Positions 1 to 5,981 of a stretch of DNA of 9,610 nt are shown piece by piece. The number at the start of each line of letters is the position of its first letter. Position 1 is the first letter of the stretch. This stretch comes from Kouleothrix aurantiaca (GTDB taxonomy: Bacteria; Chloroflexota; Chloroflexia; Chloroflexales; Roseiflexaceae), in NCBI GenBank assembly GCA_001399705.1, contig LJCR01000047.1:1-9610 (forward strand), given 5' to 3'. Both the position numbers and the translations under genes were made by a program. The notes under the pieces are model-generated. The model searched no databases. It worked only from the letters and a program-made list of their open reading frames with translations, and was not told where the DNA came from.

Positions 1-15
1 GTGTATAAGAGACAG
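1..15. other. Tn5 mosaic-end (Nextera) adapter remnant at contig end
   Basis: The first 15 bases, GTGTATAAGAGACAG, equal the last 15 bases of the 19-bp Tn5 mosaic end (AGATGTGTATAAGAGACAG) used in tagmentation libraries. Neither natural IS50 end matches: the outer end has CTGACTC where this has CTGTCTC, and the inner end diverges after CTGTCTCTT. The mosaic end is a laboratory hybrid, so these bases are almost certainly untrimmed adapter. Genomic sequence begins at about base 16, inside an open gene. Confidence 0.93.
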
Positions 16-1558
16 GTAACAGGCCATCTTGCAGTGCATCAAGCAGCGTGCGCATCAGGTCGCGGCTGCGCTGCAGCACACGGTTGAGCGCTTCGGTCTG
101 CAGCTCTGCGCGCTTCCGTTCGGTAATATCGCGCAGCAGCACAATGATCGAATCGGCGCTGGTCGCGCCAATACGAATCTCAACGTCGCGAAAACTGCGA
201 CCGCGCTCCCACTGCACCAGCATTTCGTCGCGCTGCTGCGGGGTCATCACGCCATCGGCAACCAGCGCTTCGCCAAGTAGCAGGTGCTGCTTGTTCATAC
301 GGGCGATGCGCTGCGCGGCGCGCGCCCGCTCAAGCTGAACGGTTGAAACGAGCTGCCGCGCCAGCAGGTAATCGCCAAAATGCTGCGGGATGGTATATTC
401 CGCGCTCAACGGCGGATCGCCGGGCTGCATGGCACGAAACTGGTCGAGCAGCGAATCATCGACCGGCAAGACATCGGTGATCGGCTGGCCGAACCGCAGC
501 GCATCAAGCGGCAGATCAGGCATATTGTGGGAATGCTTGAAGTCGAGAATCGTGCCATCGTAGGTCAGGCGCACAATTGTGTCGGGGATGGCCGCCAGCA
601 TAGCGCGGTTCCGCGCTTCGCTGGCGCGCAGGGCATCCTCAACGCGCTTGCGCTTGGTGATATCGCGCACCAGCACCAGCACTTCATCCAGATGGCACCC
701 GGCAATTCGCGCTTCGTACTCGCGCAGGCCGCGCGGCATCGCCAGCGAGTATTCAAAAATCTCGGTGCTATCGGCTGTCAGCGCACGCTCGATCAGGCCC
801 GCCAGAGTTTTTGCCAGGTGGGCCGGGAAAACTGCGTGGATGGTGGCACCAAGAATCTGTTCGGGCGGCAGCGGCAGGTCGTGCTGCTCGCCGGCGTAGA
901 AATCGAGGAATGTGCCGTCGCGGTGCAGGCGAAACATCAGGTCGGGCATGGCATTGAGCAGCGCCACAAACATGTCGTTGGCGGTAGCCAGTTCGGCGGT
1001 GCGCTCCTCGACACGCTGCTCCAGCTCGTCGTTCAGGGCTTGCAGTCGCGCTTCGGCTTCTTTCCGGCTGGTGATATCGTGCATCACCGAGATGAATTGC
1101 ACTCTGCTGGCGGTGCCGATGATTTTGGAGGCAATTTCCAGGGGTACAACCCGGCCGCTCTTGTGGCGGAGTGCACCTTCGAAGCGATCGATTTGCTGGC
1201 CACCGGCCAGCCGGCGCATGCGCTCGGCTGAAGCAGTTTCATGTGCTGGCGCGGCGAGAGCGCTGGCTGAAGGCAAGGCCAGCAGTTCATCGAGCGAATA
1301 GCCGCTTAACTCACAAAACGCCTGATTTGCATAGATGATCTTGCTGCCTTCGCCCAATATCACGCCTTCGCCGAGGTCGCTCAGCCCTTGCAGCAGCATG
1401 GCGTAGCGCTCGTCGCTCCGGAAGCCGCGCGGGGCAAGATCGGGGGTGGGGTGTACAGCATCAGCGGGCGGGCAAGCCTGTGCCTGCGACGCGCGCCAGA
1501 TGGTACCCTGCTGGTAGCTGCCCAAACACGAGGTAGGAAAATCGAAAGGGATATCCAT
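16..1558 (-). CDS. Multi-PAS-domain sensor protein, C-terminus missing (off contig)
   Basis: This is an open minus-strand frame of 514 genomic codons with no stop before the adapter, so the C-terminal output domain (histidine kinase, GGDEF or other) is missing and the class cannot be named. The start is ATG at 1558 (MDIPFDFP), with an AGGA about 9 bases upstream. Visible domains are PAS1 at about residues 53-165, a heptad-like coiled coil at 168-192 (LNDELEQRVEERTAEL), PAS2 at about 194-305 and PAS3 at about 314-485. Each PAS ends in the typical PAS-to-linker motif: MHDITSRKEAE, VRDITKRKRVE and LRDITERKRAE. The last residues (about 500-512, LMRTLLDALQDGLL) look like the start of a fourth PAS. 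There is no signal peptide or membrane segment, so it is probably a cytoplasmic redox, ligand or light sensor. PAS3 carries an extra segment (392-452) resembling the MshEN/GspE N-terminal helix pair. It lies 161 bases downstream of the protease gene on the same strand. Confidence 0.87.
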
Positions 1559-1653
1559 TACGACGATCCTGACACGCCCACAAACACTGAGCCCTTTGCA
1601 GGGCACCGTTCATCATACGGTATCAGCAGGCGGTGGATTGCATCAGGACAGTT

Positions 1654-1678
1654 GCAGCTTCGTTGCGAAGCAAGCTGC
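1654..1678 (-). terminator. Possible hairpin terminator downstream of the protease gene
   Basis: The 161-base gap between the protease stop and the PAS gene start contains GCAGCTT (1654-1660) facing AAGCTGC (1672-1678). A nested alternative, GCTTCG/CGAAGC (1657-1662 with 1666-1671), shares bases with it, so only one stem can form at a time. No T-run follows on either strand. Two smaller stems, GCCCT/AGGGC (1591-1604) and ACCGT/ACGGT (1605-1621), lie closer to the PAS gene. This may be a terminator or leader structure, and the support is weak. Confidence 0.3.
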
Positions 1679-1719
1679 TCAGGCGGCGCGCTTGTGTGGC
1701 GAGGTGCAGCGGGCGGCGC

Positions 1720-3729
1720 TTAGAACCCTTGAGCGACGGGCACGAACAGCAGGTTATTCTGCTCCGGCGCAGGCGGCGCGGTATCTTCAAGGAGCCGGGC
1801 GTAGGCTTTGTCGCGCACAATCGTCGCGTTGGTGGCGCCCAGTAGCGTGACCATAATCGAGTTCTGTAAGGGGCTGAAGGCCGACGGGTCGGCGTTGAGC
1901 ACGAGGGTTTGTGCAGTTGTGCCGGGCGCAAAGGTCAGGGTGCTGAACTCATCCTGCGCTGCACCAGCGGTCGCGTAGTCGATGAAGACCGGCAGGCTGC
2001 TGGGGTTCGACAGGTGCAGGCTGAACTTGGCGCGCCGCCCAACAATCTGCGTGTCGTCGATCACGATCTCAGGCACCGCGTCGTCGTTGCGGATGGTGGC
2101 TGCGGGGTCACTGTTTTCCAGCACCACGCCGGATGGATCGCTCAGGTGAAGCGTAAACTGCTCATCGTCTTCGTATGTTCGGTCGCCCTGCACCGGCACC
2201 GTAACACTGCCGCTCGTGGCGCCAGCCGGGATGGTGAGCGTGCCACGCACCGGCGCGTAGTCGCTACCCGCCGTGGCGGTGCCATCGACCGTCAGATAGT
2301 GCAGCGATACGGGCTGCTGGCTCGCGGCGGAAAGACTGACGGTGAAAATAAGCTCATGGGCGCCAGTGTGGCCCTCGTCGGTTGCGCGCGCATCGGCGCT
2401 GGCGCGCGGCACGCCTATCAGGGCCGCCGCCGCCACATCGACCTGGATGCGCGGGGTGGTGACGTTATTACGAGCGTCGGTGATCGGCGCGCCGGTGCTG
2501 GCGAGCGCGGCCAGCACTTCGCTGACTGTCGCGCTCGGCTTCTGCGATTTCAGCAGCGCCCACGCACCTGCCACGTGTGGCGCGGCCATCGAGGTGCCGC
2601 TCATTACCGCGTAGCCGCCCGGAACCGACGACTGGATGCTCTGGCCGGGCGCGAGCAAGCGCAGAAACGGGGCGCTATTCGAGAACGTTGAAATCTTATC
2701 GCTGGGCGAGTTGTAGCCGCCGTCGCCGGTTGAGCCAACGCTAATCGCGCTGGAAATGCAGGCCGGCGCTGAGAGGCCGGTGCCGCTGCCCTGGTTGCCA
2801 GCCGATACTACCGTGGCAATATTCACCGAGCGCAGCAAGTCGATCGCGGACTTGCGCGCGTCGGAGTCGCAGGTGCTTGTATAGACACTGCCGCCGAGGC
2901 TCATGTTCACAGCGGCAATTGAAAATTGAGAGCGCAGCCCGTAAACATATTCCAAAGCAGCAAGCTGATCGGAGGTATATGCGGCGACGCAGGGTGCCGG
3001 TGCCGAACTGCAGTTTGTATCGAAACGCGTAAACACCTGCACCGCAATCAGGGTCGCATCGGGCGCGACGCCCGAGAACGAGACGCTGCCAGCTGCGTGC
3101 CCCGCGGCGATCCCCGCCACATGGGTGCCGTGGCTGCATCCTTCGATCTGGCAATTAAGCCCTGCGCCCGCAGCCGACGAGCTACCGGCACCGGCGGGGC
3201 AGAGGCTCCTGCCCGCGCCCCGGCCATTCGCATTCGAAAAACAGGCCTGCGCCACAACCTTGCCCGCCAAAAACGGGTGGCTCGCATCGACGCCCGTGTC
3301 AAGAATAGCGATGGTCTGCCCTGCTCCGGTCATTCCATTTGACCATGCCGCCGGCGATCCAATTGTGGCCGTGCTCTCAGCCAAATTCTGAAACGTCAAG
3401 GTGTCGTTGGCTATGGACACATCGGCAACAGCGCTCTGGAACGATGCCAGCGATTCAGGGGTGGCATCAAAGGCCAGGCAGGGCAGATAGATGTACTCGC
3501 GGTTGATTGAAACGGCCAGCGGGGCGAGCGCGGCGAGCATGCGCTCCTGTGCCCGTTGTGCCGCCTCAGCCTGATCAGCCGCCCGCGCCTGCCCGGCTTC
3601 CCCACCCATCTGCATACACGCAATAACGGGGCGTGCGTCGCCGGAAACTGCCGCAGCAGCCCCCGACGGCAGGGCGGCCGCGAACAGGGCGGCCAGCAGA
3701 AAAGCCAGGACTGCGAAACGTGCAAGCAT
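1720..3729 (-). CDS. Secreted subtilisin-like (S8) serine protease with Calx-beta repeats
   Basis: This 669-residue extracellular endopeptidase has a signal peptide at about residues 1-27 (hydrophobic core LAFLLAALFAAAL). An I9-like propeptide region follows (about 62-120), then a complete S8 domain (about 130-435). The catalytic triad is Asp144 (ILDTGVD), His200 (SHGTHVAG) and Ser380 (SGTSMAAPHVAG), with oxyanion Asn312 (SAGNQG). After the catalytic domain comes a canonical Calx-beta module (about 441-550, ending IRNDD) and a second, divergent beta module (about 553-648). Such modules usually act in calcium binding or adhesion. Ten cysteines (38, 84, 163, 177, 193, 198, 240, 247, 287, 324) fit a disulfide-bearing secreted protein. 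The C-terminus, NNLLFVPVAQGF after a Pro-rich linker, may be a surface-retention tail. The start is ATG with a weak AAGG about 10 bases upstream. All catalytic residues are present, so it should be active. Its substrate is unknown. Confidence 0.95.
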   Translation of the reverse strand: MLARFAVLAFLLAALFAAALPSGAAAAVSGDARPVIACMQMGGEAGQARAADQAEAAQRAQERMLAALAPLAVSINREYIYLPCLAFDATPESLASFQSAVADVSIANDTLTFQNLAESTATIGSPAAWSNGMTGAGQTIAILDTGVDASHPFLAGKVVAQACFSNANGRGAGRSLCPAGAGSSSAAGAGLNCQIEGCSHGTHVAGIAAGHAAGSVSFSGVAPDATLIAVQVFTRFDTNCSSAPAPCVAAYTSDQLAALEYVYGLRSQFSIAAVNMSLGGSVYTSTCDSDARKSAIDLLRSVNIATVVSAGNQGSGTGLSAPACISSAISVGSTGDGGYNSPSDKISTFSNSAPFLRLLAPGQSIQSSVPGGYAVMSGTSMAAPHVAGAWALLKSQKPSATVSEVLAALASTGAPITDARNNVTTPRIQVDVAAAALIGVPRASADARATDEGHTGAHELIFTVSLSAASQQPVSLHYLTVDGTATAGSDYAPVRGTLTIPAGATSGSVTVPVQGDRTYEDDEQFTLHLSDPSGVVLENSDPAATIRNDDAVPEIVIDDTQIVGRRAKFSLHLSNPSSLPVFIDYATAGAAQDEFSTLTFAPGTTAQTLVLNADPSAFSPLQNSIMVTLLGATNATIVRDKAYARLLEDTAPPAPEQNNLLFVPVAQGF

Positions 3730-3812
3730 CGATCAATAACCTTTGCGTACATCACCATCAGTGCTGCAATCATAGCTTTTCACGTGATTTATTTCTATGG
3801 AGAAGCGAGGGT

Positions 3813-3834
3813 GAGAATTGGGAGAGAATTGGGA
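3813..3834. repeat. Perfect tandem repeat 2 x 11 bp upstream of the protease gene
   Basis: GAGAATTGGGA occurs twice without a gap (3813-3823 and 3824-3834), followed by a further GAG. It lies 84-105 bases upstream of the protease start. One unit is about one helical turn, so both copies would present on the same face of the DNA, as expected of a direct-repeat activator site. It could equally be a chance slippage duplication. A possible -10 for the protease gene (TATGAT on the minus strand, 3770-3775) lies between it and the start, with no convincing -35. Confidence 0.5.
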
Positions 3835-3845
3835 GAGCATATGCA

Positions 3846-3887
3846 TACGGCCCACCATAGCATCGTGCGATGCCGGGGTGGGCCGTA
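3846..3887 (-). terminator. Strong two-part hairpin after the deazaflavin reductase gene
   Basis: A perfect 11-bp outer stem, TACGGCCCACC (3846-3856) with GGTGGGCCGTA (3877-3887), encloses a 3x3 internal loop and a perfect 6-bp inner stem, GCATCG/CGATGC, with a TG turn (3860-3873). It starts 24 bases after the stop codon of the minus-strand gene at 3912. No U-tract follows on either strand, so it may be a Rho-assisted terminator, a 3'-end protector or a protein-binding palindrome. The structure is certain and its role is inferred. Confidence 0.55.
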
Positions 3888-3911
3888 GGGAGAACCGTTC
3901 GGCTGGCGAGC

Positions 3912-4331
3912 TTAGGCGATGCGCTCCAGCAAAACCGCCGGAATCGTGCGCGTGGTGTTGCGCTCGTACTCGGCGAAACCGGGGTTGCGCGCAACCATTG
4001 CCGCATACAGGCGGTCGCGCTCGGGGCCGCCTTCCACGATCGAGGCGCGCGCCTGGAACTGCTCGGTGCCCATTTCTACCGTCACAATCGGGTTGGCCTT
4101 GACATTGTAATACCAATCGGGGTTGCTGGGCGCGCCACCCTTGGAGGCAATGATCACAAGCGAATCACCATCGGTCACATAAGCCAGCGGGCTGATACGC
4201 GGCTTGCCACTTTTTGCGCCAACGCTGTGGAGCAGCAGCAGCGGCGTGTTCGCAAAATACCCGCCGACTTTGCCCTCGTTCGCCCGAAATTCGTCGATGA
4301 TCTTCTGGTTGAAGTCGTTTCGTTCGCTCAT
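3912..4331 (-). CDS. Deazaflavin (F420)-dependent nitroreductase-family protein
   Basis: This 139-residue single-domain protein belongs to the Ddn-like split beta-barrel family, whose members use reduced coenzyme F420 (or a flavin) to reduce quinones, nitro compounds and other hydrophobic substrates. Family hallmarks are VGAKSGKPRISPLAYVTDGDSLVIIASKG at residues 37-65 (given here as key stretches GAKSGKPR and DGDSLVIIASKGG), then the signature GGAPSNPDWYYNVKANPIVTVE at about 65-86, with the NPDWYxNxxANPxVxVE core. The length is typical. I chose ATG at 4331 (MSERND) because AGGA (4338-4341) sits 6 bases upstream. The in-frame ATG at 4337 would abut that AGGA, and the longer frame to 4415 has no ribosome site and an untypical N-terminus. 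A TACAAT-like -10 on the minus strand (4416-4421) and a small leader stem, GTAGCC/GGCTAC (4349-4366), lie upstream. Its substrate cannot be told from sequence, and no F420 biosynthesis gene is in the window. Confidence 0.88.
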   Translation of the reverse strand: MSERNDFNQKIIDEFRANEGKVGGYFANTPLLLLHSVGAKSGKPRISPLAYVTDGDSLVIIASKGGAPSNPDWYYNVKANPIVTVEMGTEQFQARASIVEGGPERDRLYAAMVARNPGFAEYERNTTRTIPAVLLERIA

Positions 4332-4460
4332 GTCCATTCCTGAATAGTGTAGCCCACAAAGGCTACGCATCGTTTCCGGCCAGGCAGTTCCGGCAGTGCT
4401 CGTCTGGCGCACCACATTGTACCCTATTTCACCCTGTTACCGCCGCCGCATACACACAAT

Positions 4461-4489
4461 GAGGCCCGGAGCAATATGCTCCGGGCCTC
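4461..4489 (-). terminator. Rho-independent-type terminator of the ALDH/lyase chimera
   Basis: A perfect 13-bp GC-rich stem, GAGGCCCGGAGCA (4461-4473) with TGCTCCGGGCCTC (4477-4489), closes a 3-base loop. It begins 19 bases after the stop codon at 4509 on the minus strand and is followed there by the moderately T-rich ATTGTGTGT. Position and strength make termination of the upstream minus-strand gene the best reading. Confidence 0.8.
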
Positions 4490-4508
4490 CTGCAGTCGTT
4501 TCGGGCGA

Positions 4509-5189
4509 TTAGAATGGGATGCCGTTCGTCAGGGTTGTCCAGCGTTCAGCCGAGTGACCATCCGCGCTGTAGGGCCGGCGCTTCTGGATGATCGGCTTGT
4601 AGGCCGGGTTCTGCCAGTGCTGGTAGGCGATCTCCCACAGCGGGTGGATGGTGGCCGAGGCGCCGCTGGCCCACGGCCACGCGCTCGGGTTCAGCACATA
4701 CTTGGCCGCATAGTCCACTGCCAGCTTGAAGCGGCCGTAGCTCCACAGGTCGATGCCGCGCCGCTGGGCGATGACCGCGACTGCGACTTTGTAGTCGAGC
4801 GCTTCCTGCGTGTAGTTCAGGCCACTGCTGCCGCGGCGGGTTTCCTCGGGGATATGGCCATCGGCGGCGATCAGATCCACCAGCGACTTCCACTTGGCGA
4901 TGGCCGCCGAGAAACCAGCCGCGTCGCCCAGGTAGTCGGTGACGGCAGCGCGCAGGAAGGTGCCGGCGTCGCCCCAGTTGTTGTTACGAACCGAGGCGGT
5001 GGGCAGGATGACCGTGCGCAGCCAGCTGCGGAAGGCGGTGTGGGCGGCAGCAATCGCCCGGCGCGCGTCGTCTTCATTTGCCATGGGCGCCTGCCCAACT
5101 ACTTCTTCCGTGGCGGGGTCGACCACGTCAAACCACTCGCCGGTGACGCTTGGCACGCGCTCGCCGTTGATCAGCATTGCTTCGGTCAT
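4509..5189 (-). CDS. Chimeric gene: aldehyde dehydrogenase N-terminus fused to alginate-lyase-like C-terminal half
   Basis: The 226-residue frame joins two unrelated families. Residues 1 to about 53 (INGERVP, DVVDPATEEVVGQAP, DARRAIAAAHTAF) read as the start of an NAD(P)-dependent aldehyde dehydrogenase of the succinate-semialdehyde/betaine type. The Rossmann fold, catalytic Cys and Glu of that enzyme are absent. From about residue 53 to the end (RNNNWGDAGTFL at 68-79, IPEETRRGSSGLNYTQEALDYK at 113-134 with Tyr126, WTTLTNGIPF at 217-226) it matches the C-terminal half of the alginate-lyase-like (PF05426-type, alpha-toroid) family, without its signal peptide or first half. The position matching the His of the lyase NNH motif seems to be Trp. 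The start is strong: AAGGAG lies 7 bases before ATG, with a sigma70-like promoter upstream and a terminator downstream. Activity is doubtful because neither enzyme is complete. It could be a deletion remnant, a new gene or an assembly chimera. Confidence 0.72.
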   Translation of the reverse strand: MTEAMLINGERVPSVTGEWFDVVDPATEEVVGQAPMANEDDARRAIAAAHTAFRSWLRTVILPTASVRNNNWGDAGTFLRAAVTDYLGDAAGFSAAIAKWKSLVDLIAADGHIPEETRRGSSGLNYTQEALDYKVAVAVIAQRRGIDLWSYGRFKLAVDYAAKYVLNPSAWPWASGASATIHPLWEIAYQHWQNPAYKPIIQKRRPYSADGHSAERWTTLTNGIPF

Positions 5190-5225
5190 ACGATAACTCC
5201 TTGGCAGGTGGCGAATTCTGCAGGC

Positions 5226-5254
5226 AGTATAGCCAGCTCGCGCGGTCGGGGCAA
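5226..5254 (-). promoter_or_regulatory. Sigma70-like promoter for the ALDH/lyase chimera
   Basis: On the minus strand TTGCCC (5249-5254) and TATACT (5226-5231) are separated by exactly 17 bases. The -10 matches consensus at 5 of 6 positions and the -35 at 4 of 6. It lies 36 bases upstream of the ATG at 5189, leaving room for a short leader with the AAGGAG ribosome site. Confidence 0.6.
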
Positions 5255-5268
5255 ATCAAGAATACATC

Positions 5269-5297
5269 TTGACATTCATGACGCAGCGTGTTATACT
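5269..5297 (+). promoter_or_regulatory. Near-consensus sigma70 promoter for the phasin gene
   Basis: A perfect -35 TTGACA (5269-5274), a 17-base spacer and -10 TATACT (5292-5297) give the best promoter in the window. It is 64 bases upstream of the phasin ATG. It is back to back with the minus-strand promoter at 5226-5254, so the two genes share a divergent control region. Confidence 0.85.
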
Positions 5298-5320
5298 TCA
5301 GGTATAACGCAATGCGTTAT
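5290..5320. promoter_or_regulatory. Overlapping palindromes on the phasin -10/start region (candidate operator)
   Basis: GTTATAC (5290-5296) pairs with GTATAAC (5302-5308) around TTCAG. ATAACGC (5304-5310) also pairs with GCGTTAT (5314-5320) around AAT. The two palindromes share a middle half-site, giving three related half-sites across the -10 box and the expected transcription start. A dimeric repressor bound here would block RNA polymerase. The repeats are seen directly and the regulator is unknown. In the leader RNA they could instead form alternative hairpins. Confidence 0.6.
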
Positions 5321-5361
5321 TGAAAGAGACGATATATTCCAAGCGATATAGGAGGTATGTC

Positions 5362-5760
5362 ATGACCGAGGAAGTCGAAGTCAAAGTGCGTGAAGTGGTT
5401 GAGAACGGCAAAGAAGCGGGCAGCACCTTTGTCGAGGGCCTGCGCAAGCTCTTGCTGGCCGGCATTGGCGCGGTGGCGCTGAGCCGCGACGAGACTGAGT
5501 CGTTTGTGAACAAGCTGGTCGAGCGCGGTGAGCTGGCCCAGAAGGACGCCGAGAAGCTGATGCACGAGGTGCAAAGCCGCCTGCGCAAGAACACCTCGGG
5601 CGTGGAAGACCGCGCCGAGCGGGTTGGCACGCGCGTCGAGCAGAGCATGGAAGAATTCCTGAACCGGTTGAACATCCCCTCGAAGCGCGACATCGAAGAC
5701 CTGAGCGCCAAGATCGCCCAGCTTTCGGCCCGCGTGGAAGAGCTGCGCAAGCAGAAGTAA
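5362..5760 (+). CDS. Phasin-family (polyhydroxyalkanoate granule-associated) protein
   Basis: This 132-residue protein is almost entirely helical and charged. It has an amphipathic segment (about 24-41, EGLRKLLLAGIGAVALSR), a second helix (43-75, ETESFVNKLVERGELAQKDAEKLMHEV), a linker, and a C-terminal coiled coil introduced by the family hallmark NIPSKRDIEDLSAKIAQLSARVEEL (given as key stretches NIPSKRDIEDL and ARVEEL, about 104-128). That layout matches PhaF/PhaI-like phasins, which coat polyhydroxyalkanoate or other hydrophobic granules. Homologues without nearby PHA genes are common, and no PHA synthase is in this window, so granule binding is an inference. ATG at 5362 is chosen because AGGAGGT sits 5 bases upstream. 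The longer frame from a TTG at 5320 starts inside the operator palindromes. It has its own promoter and terminator, so it is monocistronic. Confidence 0.8.
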   Translation: MTEEVEVKVREVVENGKEAGSTFVEGLRKLLLAGIGAVALSRDETESFVNKLVERGELAQKDAEKLMHEVQSRLRKNTSGVEDRAERVGTRVEQSMEEFLNRLNIPSKRDIEDLSAKIAQLSARVEELRKQK

Positions 5761-5782
5761 CACACCGCTCACCTCCCTTTCT

Positions 5783-5821
5783 AGCCGCGCGCTGGCATTT
5801 TTTGCCGGCGCGCGGCTTTTT
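5783..5821 (+). terminator. Rho-independent terminator of the phasin gene
   Basis: A 15-bp stem, AGCCGCGCGCTGGCA (5783-5797) with TGCCGGCGCGCGGCT (5803-5817), contains one G-T wobble, closes a TTTTT loop and runs into a T-tract (5817-5821). It starts 23 bases after the TAA stop. The A at the left foot also pairs with the first T, so part of the T-tract lies in the stem. Confidence 0.93.
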
Positions 5822-5892
5822 GTTGGCCGCCGCTGCCAGCCATGCCCCCTGCCCGCGTGAACGTTTTGTTAACCGCATCTCAACTTTATTCA

Positions 5893-5920
5893 TTGGCGGC
5901 TCAGGCAGACGCACTACAAT
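5893..5920 (+). promoter_or_regulatory. Weak promoter candidate for the radical-SAM-like gene
   Basis: TTGGCG (5893-5898), a 16-base spacer and TACAAT (5915-5920) precede the gene start by 61 bases and follow the phasin terminator. The -10 is good and the -35 partial. Some promoter is expected here because the preceding gene is terminated. Confidence 0.4.
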
Positions 5921-5981
5921 ACATCTTACCAACTTTGGCTACGCCGGTGCTGGCGTGGACATCAGGCTCAGGAAGGCCGCT

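Noticed and set aside
1..15. Natural IS50/Tn5 insertion end
   Set aside because: The bases match the synthetic mosaic end and differ from both natural IS50 ends, and no transposase or target duplication is visible.
380..1231. 283-codon plus-strand open frame across the PAS gene
   Set aside because: It is antisense to a clear PAS-repeat protein. The translation is rich in Gln, His, Arg and Gly with no domain pattern, which is typical of a GC-rich shadow frame.
1909..2691. 260-codon plus-strand open frame inside the protease gene
   Set aside because: It lies antisense to the Calx-beta and S8 coding region, which has all the catalytic motifs. It has no recognisable domain and no ribosome site.
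4476..5351. 291-codon plus-strand open frame over the ALDH/lyase chimera
   Set aside because: It starts inside the terminator stem and runs antisense to a gene with recognisable families, a good ribosome site and a promoter. Its translation has no family pattern.
5320..5361. TTG-initiated longer form of the phasin
   Set aside because: It starts in the operator palindromes with no ribosome site, while ATG 5362 has AGGAGGT 5 bases upstream and a normal phasin N-terminus.
5802..5981. N-terminal extension of the radical-SAM-like protein from an upstream start
   Set aside because: The extension begins inside the phasin terminator and crosses the promoter region. ATG at 5982 has AGGAAGG at the right distance and gives the normal MKIAFIVLPN family start.
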